A stretch of DNA of 64,000 nt, taken from Yoonia vestfoldensis (GTDB lineage: Bacteria > Pseudomonadota > Alphaproteobacteria > Rhodobacterales > Rhodobacteraceae). Shown in pieces: positions 17,788-28,157 of the stretch (its first letter is position 1; each line of letters begins with the position of its first letter). Position numbers and translations under genes: made by a program. The notes below the pieces were generated by a model. It was given only the letters and a program-made list of their open reading frames with translations. It was not told where the DNA came from and searched no databases. The stretch covers positions 3,736,001 through 3,800,000 of the forward strand of contig NZ_CP021431.1 in assembly GCF_002158905.1 (NCBI RefSeq). Direction: 5' to 3'.

Positions 17788-19595
17788 GTGCGGCCAAATA
17801 ATCTTTCGATGTCAGAGAGTTTCAGTTCCACATAGGTGGGCCGTCCGTGGTTGCATTGGCCGGAATGCGGTGTTGCTTCCATTTCGCGCAGCAGCGCGTT
17901 CATTTCCGCCGCCTGCATCCGCCGCCCCGTGCGGATCGACCCGTGACAGGCGACACGGCTCAGGATCGCCTCGATCCGCGCCTGAACGCTGGCGCTGTCG
18001 CCTTGGTCGGCCAATTCGTCCGATATATCGCGCAGCATGGCGGCGGCGTTGATTTCGCCCAGAATAGCAGGCGTTTCGCGCACGGCGATGGCATTGCCGC
18101 CGAAAGGTTCGATGGTCAGGCCAAGGCGCGCCAGATCATCCGCGATATCCAGCAGGGCAGCGGTTTCATGGTCGGACAGTTCGACGATTTCGGGGATCAG
18201 AAGCGCCTGTGCCGCGACGCCATTGGCGGCCATCTGGCTTTTCAGTTTTTCATAGACCAGCCGTTCATGCGCGGCATGGCCATCGACGATCACGATGCCC
18301 GTGGCGGTCTGGGCGATGATATAGTTTTCATGCACCTGTGCGCGCGCCGCGCCCAAAGGCAGATCGGCGCTGCTGTCATCGGCGGGCGGTTCGACACGGG
18401 CGGATGGCATTTCCGCAAAGCCGGGGGCCTGCGCCTGAAAAGTCAGCGAGCGCGCGCTGAAACTGGGGCGGTCCATCTGATAGACGCGGGGGGTGGCGTG
18501 TTGCGGTTGCATCGCGCCAAGGGTTGCATCGGCCACGGTGCTGGACGCGCGGTGGCCTGCCCCTGCCAATGCGTGCCGCAGGCCCGATACGATCAGCCCG
18601 CGCACCAGACCGGGATCACGGAAGCGGACCTCTGATTTCGCGGGATGCACGTTCACATCGACCAGCGTGGGGTCGCAATCGACAAACAGCGCCGCCACCG
18701 GATGCCGGTCGCGCGACAGCACATCCATATAGGCCGCGCGCAGGGCCCCCAGCAGCATCTTGTCGCGCACCGGGCGGCCATTAACGAACAGGAATTGCGC
18801 CACCGCAGCGCCGCGCGAATAGGTCGGCAAGGCGGCATAGCCGGTCAGGTGAAACCCGTCGCGTTCGGCGTCGATCCGCAAGGCGTTATCGGCAAAATCG
18901 CGGCCCAGCACGCTGTGCAGCCGCCCGTGCAATGCGTCAAACAGATCGCCCGTCTGCGCATCGGCGCGAAACACCACCCGGCTGTCGCCATCTGATCCAT
19001 CGCGCAGGATGAAGGTCACGAAAGGTTCCGCCATCGCCAGCCGCTTGACGACATCGGTAACGGCCTGCGCCTCTGCCCGGTCGGTGCGCAGGAATTTCAG
19101 CCGCGCAGGGGTGGCATAGAACATATCGCGCAATTCAACGACCGTGCCAGCGCTCAGCGCGGCGGGGCGCACATCGCTGATCCGCCCGCCCGAGACGGCG
19201 ATACTATGCGCGCCATCACCCGCCGTGCGGCTGGTGATCAGCAGACGTCCGACAGCGCCAAGCGAGGCCAGCGCCTCGCCCCGAAAACCGAAAGACGTGA
19301 TATTCAGCAGGTCCGATCCGTCGATCTTGGATGTCGCATGCCGCGACAGCGCCATGGGCAGGTCATCCGCCGTCATGCCGCAGCCATCATCGCTGACGCG
19401 GATCAGGGTCTTGCCGCCATCCGCGATCACCACCTCGATCCGGGTTGCACCGGCGTCGATACTGTTTTCCACCAATTCCTTGACCGCAGAGGCGGGGCGT
19501 TCCAACACCTCGCCCGCCGCGATCCGGTTGATGGCGGCGTCGTCCAGCTGCCGGATCACCGGGCGGGGCTGTATCTGGGGGGCAGATGCGATCAT
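17784..19595 (-). CDS. mutL: DNA mismatch repair protein MutL
   Basis: A 603-residue mismatch repair protein. The GHKL ATPase core is intact: [16 protein letters not shown] (Asn box), DDGCGM, the [12 protein letters not shown] lid and [10 protein letters not shown]. The C-terminal dimerisation domain ends with [11 protein letters not shown] and [16 protein letters not shown]. The endonuclease metal motif DQHAxxExxxxE reads [12 protein letters not shown] here, so the Gln is replaced by Gly while His and both Glu remain. In organisms without MutH this domain nicks the new strand, so the change is worth checking. Translation of rmuC is coupled to it. It lies upstream of, and separate from, the M16 pair. 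Confidence 0.96.
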   Translation of the reverse strand: MIASAPQIQPRPVIRQLDDAAINRIAAGEVLERPASAVKELVENSIDAGATRIEVVIADGGKTLIRVSDDGCGMTADDLPMALSRHATSKIDGSDLLNITSFGFRGEALASLGAVGRLLITSRTAGDGAHSIAVSGGRISDVRPAALSAGTVVELRDMFYATPARLKFLRTDRAEAQAVTDVVKRLAMAEPFVTFILRDGSDGDSRVVFRADAQTGDLFDALHGRLHSVLGRDFADNALRIDAERDGFHLTGYAALPTYSRGAAVAQFLFVNGRPVRDKMLLGALRAAYMDVLSRDRHPVAALFVDCDPTLVDVNVHPAKSEVRFRDPGLVRGLIVSGLRHALAGAGHRASSTVADATLGAMQPQHATPRVYQMDRPSFSARSLTFQAQAPGFAEMPSARVEPPADDSSADLPLGAARAQVHENYIIAQTATGIVIVDGHAAHERLVYEKLKSQMAANGVAAQALLIPEIVELSDHETAALLDIADDLARLGLTIEPFGGNAIAVRETPAILGEINAAAMLRDISDELADQGDSASVQARIEAILSRVACHGSIRTGRRMQAAEMNALLREMEATPHSGQCNHGRPTYVELKLSDIERLFGRT

Positions 19596-19643
19596 GCCAC
19601 AATCCTTAGCATGATCACGCGATTCTGACAGCGTCGTTTCGCG

Positions 19644-20954
19644 TCAATCTGCGCTTTCCAGCCCTTCGGGCTGACCGACCACCACGAAATGCAGCTCATC
19701 GGCGCGTAACAGCTCTGCCGCGACGCGATTGGCGTCTTGTAATGTGACGGCCTCGATATAGGCGTTGCGGTTAACGACGTAATCGGGCGGCAGGTCGATC
19801 ATCTGCATCCCCACCATGATCGCGGCAATCGCGGCATTGCCATCAAAGCGCAGCGGATATTCGCCTGTCAGATAGGTCTTGGCGGCGGCGAGTTCTTCTT
19901 GGGTCAGGCCTTCGCTGGCCATGCGGTCCCATTCGGCGCGGATGATCGTGATCGCCTCGGCGATGGTCTCGTTGGCGGATGCAAGGCTGCCGATCACCAT
20001 TTCCGCATGGAACATCGGCGCAAGACTGCTGCCGATGCCATAGGTCAGGCCGCGCTTTTCGCGGACCTCGGTCATCAGGCGGGATTCGAAACCGCCCGCG
20101 CCAAGGACATGGTTCACGATGAAGGCGGCAAAGAAATCGGGGTCATCGCGTTTCATGCCGGCATGGCCGAACAGGGCAAAGGATTGCGGATTGGCAAAAT
20201 CGATCACCGTGATGCCGCCATCCAGACCAAAGGCCACATCCGCAGGCGGTGGCGGCCCTTGGGCGGGCAGATCACCTAGCAGCGCATCCAGCATCGGACC
20301 GACCTGGTCCACCGTCACATCCCCCACGACAGAGACATAGAGCCGGTCGCGGGTCAGCGCATTCGCATGGGCGGTGATGATATCGTCGCGGGTCAGCGCG
20401 GTGACACTGTCCAGCGTGCCATCCAGCGGCGTGCCATAGGGATGATCGCCAAAAGCCGCGGCATCAAAGGCCGCATCGGCAATGCTGCGCGGATTGACCG
20501 CATCGCTGGCGATCCCGGCCAGCACCTGCGCGCGCACGCGGTCGATGGCGGATTGGTCAAAGCGTGGCGCGATCAGCGCCTGTTCCAGCAGGGCCAGCGC
20601 CTCGGTCTTGTTTTCGGTCAGGAATTGCGCGGAAATGCTGATCGTATCGTCGGTCGCACGAAAGCTGAACCGCGCGGCCAGGCGTTCAAGCTCGGTCTGG
20701 AATGCCTGCGCATCCAGATCGCCTGCGCCTTCTTCCAGCAGGGCGGCCATCAGATTGGTCGCGCCACGCTTGCCGGGCAGGTCCAGCGATGCGCCGCCGC
20801 GAAACCGGATTTCCAGCGCGACAAAGGGGATGCCGGGTTCTTCGACGACCCAGGCGTTGATCCCGCCATCGGATGTCACCTGGTGGATGGCGATTTCGGC
20901 CTGTGCGCTGGCTGCCAGCAAAGCGCACCAAAGGAATGTGACGATCCGCAGCAT
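19644..20954 (-). CDS. M16 family peptidase, non-catalytic subunit
   Basis: A 436-residue pitrilysin-type protein with a signal peptide (LRIVTFLWCALLAASAQA). The zinc motif HxxEH is missing: the matching place reads GATNLMAALLEEGAG. The C-terminal half keeps the VREKRGLTYGIG segment with the Arg/Tyr pair that contacts substrate. This is the pattern of the inactive partner in two-subunit M16 proteases, which form a clam-shell with an active subunit. That active subunit is encoded immediately upstream with a one-base overlap. Expected location: periplasm. Confidence 0.9.
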   Translation of the reverse strand: MLRIVTFLWCALLAASAQAEIAIHQVTSDGGINAWVVEEPGIPFVALEIRFRGGASLDLPGKRGATNLMAALLEEGAGDLDAQAFQTELERLAARFSFRATDDTISISAQFLTENKTEALALLEQALIAPRFDQSAIDRVRAQVLAGIASDAVNPRSIADAAFDAAAFGDHPYGTPLDGTLDSVTALTRDDIITAHANALTRDRLYVSVVGDVTVDQVGPMLDALLGDLPAQGPPPPADVAFGLDGGITVIDFANPQSFALFGHAGMKRDDPDFFAAFIVNHVLGAGGFESRLMTEVREKRGLTYGIGSSLAPMFHAEMVIGSLASANETIAEAITIIRAEWDRMASEGLTQEELAAAKTYLTGEYPLRFDGNAAIAAIMVGMQMIDLPPDYVVNRNAYIEAVTLQDANRVAAELLRADELHFVVVGQPEGLESAD

Positions 20955-22285
20955 CAGCGTGCCTCCTCTTGCGCGGCCACGACCCAGCCGGTCACGGCGC
21001 TGTTGCGATCAAAGATGCGGGCGGCGACATCCTTGATCTGTGCGGGTGTGACCGCTTGCAGAATGGCGGGCCAATCCTGCACATCCGCCACCGTCAGCCC
21101 GGTGGTCAGCGCCATCCCATAGCGCCGCGCAAGCCCCTGTGCATCATCACGCGCATAGATTTCCGAGGCGCGCAGCTGGGTGCGGATTGCCTCCATCCGG
21201 GCGGGGTCAATCTCGCTGTCCATGAAGGCTGTGATGACCTCGTCCATCGCGGCTTCGGCAGCGGACAGGGTCACATCCTCGGATGGCAGGACCACGACAG
21301 AGAATGTCGTCTGATCCAGCGACATGCCGCTATAGCTTGCGTTGGTGTAAAGCGCGGTCTGCGTGTCGAATTGCAAAGCGCGGCCAAGGTCGGATGTAAA
21401 GGGCGACCCGCCCAGCAATTCCGCCAGATAGACAAGGGCGGCTGCATCTTCTTGCGCGCGGCTTTCGCGTTCCGGCGCAAGATAACTGCGCACGATATAA
21501 GGCTGGCTGACGCGCGGATCGACATAGGTGATCCGGCGCTCGGCGCGCTGTGGCGGCTCGGTCGGGCGGATGCGTTCGGGCAGATCGGCATTGGCGGGGA
21601 TCGGGCCGTAATGTTCGCGCGCCAGCGCCAGCACATCCTCGGGGTCGACGTCTCCGGCGACGATCAGCACCGCGTTATTGGGGGCGTAATGGCGTTGATA
21701 AAAGGCCGTCAGTTCCGGCATATCCAGCTGCGCGATTTCATGCTGCCAACCGATGATCGGCACGCCGTAACGGTGGTTTTGATATTGCGCGGCCATCATC
21801 TGTTCACGCGCCAGCGCACCGGGGTTGCTGTCTGTGACCTGTGCGCGTTCTTCCAACACGACGCGGCGTTCGGTGCTGATATCCTCGGGGGTCAGCGCCA
21901 GATTGGTCATCCGGTTTGCTTCCATCTGCATCATCAGGTCCAGACGGTCGGCGGCGACGCGCTGGAAATAGCCGGTGTAATCGAAACTGGTAAAGGCGTT
22001 GTCGCTGCCGCCATTGGCCGCGACCACCTGTGAAAATTCACCCGGCGCCAGCATATCGGTGCCTTTGAACATCAGATGTTCCAGAAAATGCGCCACACCG
22101 GATTGCCCTTCGGGTTCATCCGCGGACCCGACCTTGTACCAGACCATATGCACGACAACAGGCGCGCGGCGGTCTTCGATCACGACGACATCCATACCGT
22201 TGTCGAGCGTGTAGGTCGTGACCTCTTCGGCAGCGGCGGTGAGCGCCAGAAAGATCAGGCTGATTGCGGCGAAAAAGCGTGTCAT
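20954..22285 (-). CDS. M16 family zinc peptidase, catalytic subunit
   Basis: A 443-residue pitrilysin-type protease with a signal peptide (TRFFAAISLIFLALTAAAEE). The inverted zinc motif HFLEH lies in SGVAHFLEHLMFKGT, with the third ligand Glu about 76 residues later in RRVVLEERAQV. It probably works in the periplasm together with the downstream inactive partner, whose gene overlaps by one base. In Rhodobacterales this pair usually follows lspA and a DUF3035-type lipoprotein gene, as it does here. Confidence 0.93.
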   Translation of the reverse strand: MTRFFAAISLIFLALTAAAEEVTTYTLDNGMDVVVIEDRRAPVVVHMVWYKVGSADEPEGQSGVAHFLEHLMFKGTDMLAPGEFSQVVAANGGSDNAFTSFDYTGYFQRVAADRLDLMMQMEANRMTNLALTPEDISTERRVVLEERAQVTDSNPGALAREQMMAAQYQNHRYGVPIIGWQHEIAQLDMPELTAFYQRHYAPNNAVLIVAGDVDPEDVLALAREHYGPIPANADLPERIRPTEPPQRAERRITYVDPRVSQPYIVRSYLAPERESRAQEDAAALVYLAELLGGSPFTSDLGRALQFDTQTALYTNASYSGMSLDQTTFSVVVLPSEDVTLSAAEAAMDEVITAFMDSEIDPARMEAIRTQLRASEIYARDDAQGLARRYGMALTTGLTVADVQDWPAILQAVTPAQIKDVAARIFDRNSAVTGWVVAAQEEAR

Positions 22286-22373
22286 AGGCCCCCTGCGGTG
22301 TCGTTGGTTTCGCTATTAGCTACGCCGCCGGGCGCGATCTTCAAGCGGCCATACGCCGATGTGAAGGCCGGTT

Positions 22374-22592
22374 TCAGCGTGCGCTGGCCGGGCGCGGGTT
22401 CGCGCGGTTCGTCTGTCCGGGTGTCGGCGGCGGCAGATCGAGCGTCGGCGGCATCTGTAGCGGGTCGGCGATGACAAGCGACATTTCGGCGGGGCCAACA
22501 TTCGTTGTGCCAAAGTCACGCAGTGAACCCTCGTTCCTGCTGCATGCCGCCAGCAACGCAAGGGCAATTCCGGAAAGAGCAAAGGCGCGCAT
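22374..22592 (-). CDS. Small lipoprotein, DUF3035-like N-terminus
   Basis: A 72-residue product with a lipoprotein signal: hydrophobic ALSGIALALLAAC with the cysteine at 16. The mature part contains PTLDLPPPTPGQTNRANPRP, similar to the proline-rich TPGGTNxADP segment of DUF3035 proteins that occupy this place between lspA and the M16 genes in relatives. Those are about twice as long, so this copy is short and may be a truncated form. A good ribosome site (AAAGGACC) precedes ATG 22592. Function unknown; outer or inner membrane anchored. Confidence 0.65.
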   Translation of the reverse strand: MRAFALSGIALALLAACSRNEGSLRDFGTTNVGPAEMSLVIADPLQMPPTLDLPPPTPGQTNRANPRPASAR

Positions 22593-22644
22593 CAGAGGTC
22601 CTTTTCGTGGTGTTGCAAATGATTACCGCATGGAACCGCCAAGG

Positions 22645-23118
22645 TCACGCAGCTTTCTTGCCATCTTCCCCAAGAAAGGCCAGCCCGATGGCACCCGCAA
22701 AGATCGCGATATCGGCGACGTTGAATGCATAGGGGTTGTTGAACCCGCAGCAGGACATGTTCAAAAAATCCGCGACAGCCCCATAGATGATCCGGTCGAT
22801 GACATTGCCCAGCGCCCCGCCGATCAGGAAACCGCCCGCGATATAGGCCCATTTGGTCCCGCCGCTGCGGTTCAGCCACCAGATCACGCCGGCGCTGATC
22901 AGCAAGGCCACCGCGATCAAGACCCAGCGCATGTCGTAATCGGCGAACAGGCCGAAATTCACGCCACGGTTCCACGCCATGCGGAATTCGATGAAAGGTG
23001 GCCAGACCTCGATGATCCCGTCCTGTTCGTTGATCAGGCCCAGCCAATGCACCACGAAATACTTGCTGATCTGGTCGATCAGAAAGACCCAGAATCCGGT
23101 CCAGAACATCAGGCGCAT
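22645..23118 (-). CDS. lspA: Lipoprotein signal peptidase LspA
   Basis: A 157-residue membrane aspartyl protease that cuts prolipoproteins after lipid attachment. Four hydrophobic segments are visible, with the family blocks DQISKYFVV near the start, AWNRGVNFGLF, GGALGNVIDRIIYGAVADFL and FNVADIAIFAGAI; the two catalytic aspartates are in the last two (NVID and NVAD). ATG 23118 has a GGGGGG ribosome site. It lies 10 bases after purH, which suggests co-transcription, and is followed by a small lipoprotein gene that would be one of its substrates. Confidence 0.95.
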   Translation of the reverse strand: MRLMFWTGFWVFLIDQISKYFVVHWLGLINEQDGIIEVWPPFIEFRMAWNRGVNFGLFADYDMRWVLIAVALLISAGVIWWLNRSGGTKWAYIAGGFLIGGALGNVIDRIIYGAVADFLNMSCCGFNNPYAFNVADIAIFAGAIGLAFLGEDGKKAA

Positions 23119-23128
23119 CAATCCCCCC

Positions 23129-24718
23129 CTAATGCCGGAAATGGCGCATGCCGGTAAAGACCATGGCGATACCGGCGGCATCGGCGGCGGCGATCACCTC
23201 GTCATCGCGCATCGACCCGCCGGGCTGGATCACGCAGGTCGCACCGGCGGCGGCGGCTTCCATCAACCCATCTGCAAAGGGAAAGAATGCATCCGACGCG
23301 ACCGCCGATCCGATGGTCAGCGGCGCGGGCAGGCCCATCGCCTCGGCCATGCGTTCGGCCTTTTTGGCGGCGATCAGCGCGCTATCCAGCCGCGACATCT
23401 GGCCCGCCCCCACGCCCACGGTCGCGCCGTTCTTGACATAGACGATGGCATTGGACTTGACGTGTTTGGCGACTTTCCAAGCGAACAACAGATCGATCAT
23501 CTGGGCCGCGCTGGGCGCGAGCTTGGTCACGACCTTCAGATCATCCATGCCGATATGGCCGGTATCCTTGTCCTGCACCAGCATCCCGCCCGCGACCTGC
23601 CGGTAGGTGGTGATCGGGGCGGTCACATCGGGCAGGCCATCAGTGGTCAAAAGGCGCAGGTTCTTCTTGGCCGCGAAAACCGCCTTGGCCGCATCGGACG
23701 CGCCGGGGGCGATGACGACTTCGGTGAAAATTTCGACGATGGCCTTGGCGGTGGCTTCGTCCAGCGGCTGGTTCAGCGCGACGATCCCGCCGAAGGCGCT
23801 GGTGCGGTCGCAGTCAAAGGCGTTTTGATAGGCCTCCAGCAATGTCGCGCCGCGCGCCACGCCGCAGGGGTTGGCGTGTTTGATGATCGCCACGGCAGGG
23901 CCATCCGCAGGGGCGAATTCCGCCACCAATTCAAATGCGGCATCGGTGTCGTTGATGTTGTTATAGGACAATTCCTTGCCCTGATGCTGCACCGCCGTCG
24001 CCACACCGGGGCGACCTGTGCCGTCGGTGTAAAAGGCCGCCGCCTGATGGCTGTTTTCGCCATAACGCATGGTTTGCTTATAGGTGCCAGCGAACGACCG
24101 GCGGCGCGGTGTCGTGTCACCAATGGCCCCTGCCATCCATGTGCTGACAGCCGTGTCATAGGCGGCGGTGCGCGCATAGGCGGTTTGGGCAAGGCGCTGG
24201 CGCAGCGCCAAAGTGGTCTGGCCCGCATTGGCATCCATATCCGCCAGCAGCAGATCATAATCCTGCACATCGGTGACCACCGCGACAAAAGCATGGTTTT
24301 TCGCGGCAGAGCGGATCATCGCCGGCCCGCCGATATCGATGTTTTCGATGCAGGTGTCGAAATCGGCGCCTTTGGCGACTGTTTCCTCGAAAGGATAAAG
24401 GTTCACGACCAACAGATCTATGGGGCCGATATTATGTTCGACCATCGCGTCACGGTGGCTTTCAAGGTCGCGCCGGGCCAGCAAGCCGCCATGCACCACC
24501 GGATGCAGCGTCTTGACCCGCCCATCCATCATTTCGGGAAAACCGGTGAAATCGGACACATCGCGCACCGCAAGCCCGGCATCGCGCAGCGCCTTGGCAG
24601 TGCCGCCGGTGGACAAAAGCTCGACACCCCGCGCGGCCAGCGCATGGCCCAGTTCGGTCAGCCCGGTCTTGTCGGAAACGGAAATCAGCGCGCGGCGCAA
24701 AGGTGCAAGGTCGGTCAT
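23129..24718 (-). CDS. purH: Bifunctional AICAR transformylase/IMP cyclohydrolase PurH
   Basis: A 529-residue enzyme for the last two steps of IMP synthesis. The N-terminal cyclohydrolase domain (1-~195) shows [26 protein letters not shown] and [13 protein letters not shown]; the transformylase domain holds [24 protein letters not shown] (catalytic Lys-His) and DAFFPFADG near the C-terminus. The frame is open to 24871, but ATG 24718 starts at the conserved [17 protein letters not shown] and gives the normal length. It stands between the heparinase-like gene and lspA in a conserved rhodobacteral order. Confidence 0.97.
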   Translation of the reverse strand: MTDLAPLRRALISVSDKTGLTELGHALAARGVELLSTGGTAKALRDAGLAVRDVSDFTGFPEMMDGRVKTLHPVVHGGLLARRDLESHRDAMVEHNIGPIDLLVVNLYPFEETVAKGADFDTCIENIDIGGPAMIRSAAKNHAFVAVVTDVQDYDLLLADMDANAGQTTLALRQRLAQTAYARTAAYDTAVSTWMAGAIGDTTPRRRSFAGTYKQTMRYGENSHQAAAFYTDGTGRPGVATAVQHQGKELSYNNINDTDAAFELVAEFAPADGPAVAIIKHANPCGVARGATLLEAYQNAFDCDRTSAFGGIVALNQPLDEATAKAIVEIFTEVVIAPGASDAAKAVFAAKKNLRLLTTDGLPDVTAPITTYRQVAGGMLVQDKDTGHIGMDDLKVVTKLAPSAAQMIDLLFAWKVAKHVKSNAIVYVKNGATVGVGAGQMSRLDSALIAAKKAERMAEAMGLPAPLTIGSAVASDAFFPFADGLMEAAAAGATCVIQPGGSMRDDEVIAAADAAGIAMVFTGMRHFRH

Positions 24719-24731
24719 CAGGTCCTCAAGA

Positions 24732-26459
24732 TCATTCAGCGGTGCCAAGCGGGGCTTCAAAGGCCAGATCACGCACCGCAAGCGGGGTATCATCGGCCTT
24801 GGCAAGCGACCACCGGACGCGTGTCGCATAGGGCAAAGCGCTGCCGGATAAAACCACCTGTTGCGCGGCACGCGGTTTTAATTGCCCGTTTTCCAGATAA
24901 ACCGACGGGTTGATTGATAATTGGGCGGCGCTGTCGTGCCTGAAGACCCAAATCTCGCCTGATTTCAGCCCAAGAGACACCATCGACCCGTCGCTATTGG
25001 CCGTGCAGGTCACATCAGGATGCAGGTGGAACCGGATCGCAAAGCGGATACCGGCGCGCAGGCTCTGGTCAAAGACGTGGTCAAAGCGGGTTTCATCCTC
25101 GGGCGACAGGGTGGTCAGCAGGTCTTCGCCGGTCAGGCTGCGCCCGTCGAGAGAGAGATGCAGCAGGCGGGCATGGGTCAGGCCATGGGTCGGCTGATAG
25201 CCGTTATGCGACAGCTCTAGCCTTGCGCCGCTGTCATCGCTGCGGGTCTCGGCGCGCACAAGGCTGGGGACGCCGGTCAGCCAATCGTCGGATGCGTCGC
25301 CCAGATCTGACGACGACAGCCCGTCAAGACCCAGCGTCGCATGGCTGGGCGTTGCGCGGCTGGCGCGGCGCCAATCATCGCCGAAGCGCGCGCCCGATCC
25401 GCAATTCACGATCAAGGGGCGGCGACCCGAGGTCAGCTCGAACCCCAAGGTGCTGGCATGGGCGTCGCGCGATGCGGCCCCTGTGGGCGGTGCTGCCGCA
25501 TCAATGATCAGCGTGCTGCGCCCGCCGGTCAGCCGGGCGAATCCCATGGCTGTCTGGCCCGTGGCCGGGGTCTTGACCCCGGACCCCGCCAAGGCCGCGT
25601 CAAGCTGGCCTGCCGCGCCACGACCACCGCCATGAAACCGCGCCAGCCCGCCATCGGCATGCCGCAAGCCGCGCAGCACCGGCACGATCCGGGCGATGGC
25701 ATCCGTGATCTCGGTGGGGACGGACCGGTTGCAGACGCTCAGGATATCCCGGCTATCCACCAGATCCGACAGCACCGCCGCCAGCTGTGCGGGATTGCGC
25801 GATGCGATCCCGCCTTGGGCATCGACCTGCGTGCTGCAGGCCGCTGCCAGCGCGCCGGTGATCTGATCCACCGGTCCTGCCATGCCCTTCAGCATCAGCC
25901 CCAGATGGATCATGCGCGCCAATATGCCGATGTCATCCCCGGCGCGCTGCCAGCGCCGGGTCAGGAACAGCGCTTGGCGCGCAAGGCTTTGCATGAAAGC
26001 GGCTTTTGCGGCCGGGTCTTGTTTGCGCAGCAGAAAATCGCTGTGGCGGGTCCAATGGTCCAAGCGCCGCGCGGTGATCCCCACCTGCCAGCCCGGCCCG
26101 TTGCCCGCGCCGAACCGGCTGATCCAGTCCTGCACCCAATCTTGCGCCTTGGCCCGCGCGGGCGCATCGCCGAGCGCGGCCAGATCGGCCAGCCAGTCGC
26201 AGCGGTGCACCTCGGCCATGACATCGGCGCGTTGCGGAGCAAGGTCCCAGATCGCAAGCTCTGGCGCGCTGACCCGCACCCCCAGCACCAGAAACTTGCC
26301 TGCCACCAGATGCTGGCCGCTGATGGGCGATCCGATCTGGCGCGGTTCGGGGGGCTGCGTGAACTGCGTGGTCACGCTGGCGCGTCCGGCCCGTCTTGCA
26401 TGGTGCCGGTCACCATATGCCGCGATGCGGCCCCGCCATGTAGGATGCTTTGCCATCAA
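24732..26459 (-). CDS. Heparinase II/III family protein
   Basis: A 575-residue protein of the heparinase II/III type found between rsmB and purH in many Rhodobacterales. The N-terminal half is alpha-helical, consistent with an alpha/alpha toroid (for example [21 protein letters not shown]). The C-terminal beta-rich part includes the [23 protein letters not shown] stretch, with the His expected of the family, and [16 protein letters not shown]. The substrate is unknown; a role on a cell-envelope polysaccharide is inferred. No signal peptide is evident. Two ATGs at 26459 and 26456 are possible. It lies 13 bases before purH. Confidence 0.85.
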   Translation of the reverse strand: MMAKHPTWRGRIAAYGDRHHARRAGRASVTTQFTQPPEPRQIGSPISGQHLVAGKFLVLGVRVSAPELAIWDLAPQRADVMAEVHRCDWLADLAALGDAPARAKAQDWVQDWISRFGAGNGPGWQVGITARRLDHWTRHSDFLLRKQDPAAKAAFMQSLARQALFLTRRWQRAGDDIGILARMIHLGLMLKGMAGPVDQITGALAAACSTQVDAQGGIASRNPAQLAAVLSDLVDSRDILSVCNRSVPTEITDAIARIVPVLRGLRHADGGLARFHGGGRGAAGQLDAALAGSGVKTPATGQTAMGFARLTGGRSTLIIDAAAPPTGAASRDAHASTLGFELTSGRRPLIVNCGSGARFGDDWRRASRATPSHATLGLDGLSSSDLGDASDDWLTGVPSLVRAETRSDDSGARLELSHNGYQPTHGLTHARLLHLSLDGRSLTGEDLLTTLSPEDETRFDHVFDQSLRAGIRFAIRFHLHPDVTCTANSDGSMVSLGLKSGEIWVFRHDSAAQLSINPSVYLENGQLKPRAAQQVVLSGSALPYATRVRWSLAKADDTPLAVRDLAFEAPLGTAE

Positions 26460-26526
26460 CTGCGGTCCAATGTTGCAGGCTGGTCAGCCCGGGTCATGCG
26501 GACCATAGGAAAGGCTGCGGGTCAAG

Positions 26527-27795
26527 TCACGCGGGCTTTGTCAGCACGGCGATATAGAACCCATCCATGCCGCCCTGATCGGGCCAATAATCCGGACGCA
26601 GGCGCAGCCCGGCTTCTTCGGTGATCCAAGCGGGGTCCAGACCGGCCATCGCGGGCGGCAGGACGCGCAGGCCGGGGTGGCGGGCCAGCGCCTCTTCGAT
26701 CTGCACCTCGCCTTCGTCGGGCAACAGCGAACAGGTGCAATAGACCAGCCGTCCGCCGGGGCGCAGCAAGGTCAATGCATGGTCGATCAGCGCCTCTTGC
26801 TGGGCGATCAGCGCGCCGAATTCCGACCCGTCCTTGGCATAGGGCAGATCGGGATGCCGCCGGATCGTGCCGGTCGCCGAACAGGGCGCATCCAGCAGAA
26901 CGGCGTCATAGCCGCCTGCGGTCACAGCAAAAGCATCGCTGACCAGCGTTTGGGCGGCCAGCCCGGTGCGGGCCAGATTCTCGGTCAGCCGCGTCATCCG
27001 CTTTTCCGACAGATCGACAGCGGTGACATCGGCACCACCGGCTGCCAGCTGCAAGGTCTTGCCACCCGGTGCGGCACAAAGATCCAGCACCCGCAGGCCG
27101 GTCACATCGCCCAGCAATTTGACGGGTATCGCGGCGGCGGCATCCTGCACCCACCAATCGCCCGCGTCATAGCCGGCAAGGCCGGACACCTGTCCCGCCT
27201 GCGCCAGCCGCAATGTGCCATTCGGCAGCACCACGCCGCCCAAAGCGGCGGCCAAGGCTGCGGGATCGCCTTTCGTGGTCAGATCCAGCGGCGCGCCTGC
27301 GAAATGCGCGGATTCCATCCCTGCCACGGCATCACGGCCCCAAGCGGCGACCAGCGGTTGACGCAGCCAACCGGGGGTCAGCGGGACGGGGCGTTTGGCC
27401 CAAGCCTCTGGCCCCTCATCCGCGATACGGCGCAGGACGGCATTGACCAGCCCTTTCATCGTCTGGCTGCGTTTGTTGCGCGCGACGATTTCGACATAGG
27501 CGTTCACCACGCCATATGCGGCCTCGCCCTGCATCAATTCGATCAGCCCCAGCCGCAGCGCGTTCATCACATGATCACCGGGCGGTTTTTTCAGATAGGG
27601 TTTCAGCATCCGGTCGGCCCGGTCCAGCCCGCGCAGCGCATCCGTAGCCAGCCGCTGCGCACGCGCGCGGTCGTCAGGCGCCAGCTGCGCCAGCGCACCG
27701 CCTGCGATCAATTCGGCCATCAGGCGGCCCTCGGTGGTGATCTGCATCAGCAGGTGATGGGCGCTGCGGCGCGGCAGCAGGCCGGATTGGTCCAT
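26527..27795 (-). CDS. rsmB: 16S rRNA (cytosine-C5) methyltransferase, RsmB family
   Basis: A 422-residue protein with an N-terminal NusB-like helical domain (about 20-150, ALRGLDRADRMLKPYL ... VNAYVEIVARNKRSQTMKGLVNAVLRRI) and a C-terminal Rossmann methyltransferase domain. The SAM loop is LDLCAAPGGKTLQLA, the motif IV cysteine is in LLDAPCSATGTIRR, and the catalytic cysteine is in VYCTCSLLPDEGE. This matches RsmB, which methylates C967 of 16S rRNA. ATG 27795 overlaps the upstream edge of a divergent open frame; the ATG at 27747 is an alternative. Confidence 0.92.
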   Translation of the reverse strand: MDQSGLLPRRSAHHLLMQITTEGRLMAELIAGGALAQLAPDDRARAQRLATDALRGLDRADRMLKPYLKKPPGDHVMNALRLGLIELMQGEAAYGVVNAYVEIVARNKRSQTMKGLVNAVLRRIADEGPEAWAKRPVPLTPGWLRQPLVAAWGRDAVAGMESAHFAGAPLDLTTKGDPAALAAALGGVVLPNGTLRLAQAGQVSGLAGYDAGDWWVQDAAAAIPVKLLGDVTGLRVLDLCAAPGGKTLQLAAGGADVTAVDLSEKRMTRLTENLARTGLAAQTLVSDAFAVTAGGYDAVLLDAPCSATGTIRRHPDLPYAKDGSEFGALIAQQEALIDHALTLLRPGGRLVYCTCSLLPDEGEVQIEEALARHPGLRVLPPAMAGLDPAWITEEAGLRLRPDYWPDQGGMDGFYIAVLTKPA

Positions 27796-27862
27796 GGGTA
27801 AACTCTTGAAGCTGGGTGAGGGCGGCGTATATCAAAGCATGACCGCCGACAAGGACAGCGCC

Positions 27863-28039
27863 ATGCCCCAAGACGCCCCCAAAGACCTGCCCCCCGCCGC
27901 CCAACGCGCCTTGGCCGAAGCCGCCGAACGCCGCAAGGCTGCGAAACTTGACCTGCCGCCTGAATTGGGCGGGCGCGACGGGCCAGAACCCGTGCGCTAT
28001 GGCGATTGGGAAAAAAAGGGCATCGCGATCGATTTCTAA
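27863..28039 (+). CDS. DUF1674 protein (SDHAF4-like)
   Basis: A 58-residue protein ending in GGRDGPEPVRYGDWEKKGIAIDF, the diagnostic C-terminus of DUF1674. The mitochondrial relative, succinate dehydrogenase assembly factor 4, helps flavinylated SdhA; bacterial roles are inferred from that. The N-terminus is an Ala/Lys-rich helix. ATG 27863 is preferred for the AAGGA ribosome site eight bases upstream; ATG 27839 would add eight residues. It is divergent from rsmB, as in many alphaproteobacteria. Confidence 0.82.
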   Translation: MPQDAPKDLPPAAQRALAEAAERRKAAKLDLPPELGGRDGPEPVRYGDWEKKGIAIDF

Positions 28040-28157
28040 CTGGTTTCTGATCGTCGTCCCTGTTGCCGCCACACCACCGTTTCTTGGCTTTTATCCAGAC
28101 GATATTGTCGGTTGGCTGATTTTCTGCATAAATTGCCCAAAAATAATACAAAGGGCA

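Noticed and set aside
22979..24913. Long plus-strand open frame of 644 codons opposite purH
   Set aside because: A shadow of purH and the heparinase-like gene caused by high GC; its sequence has the His/Gln/Arg-rich look of an antisense frame and no motif.
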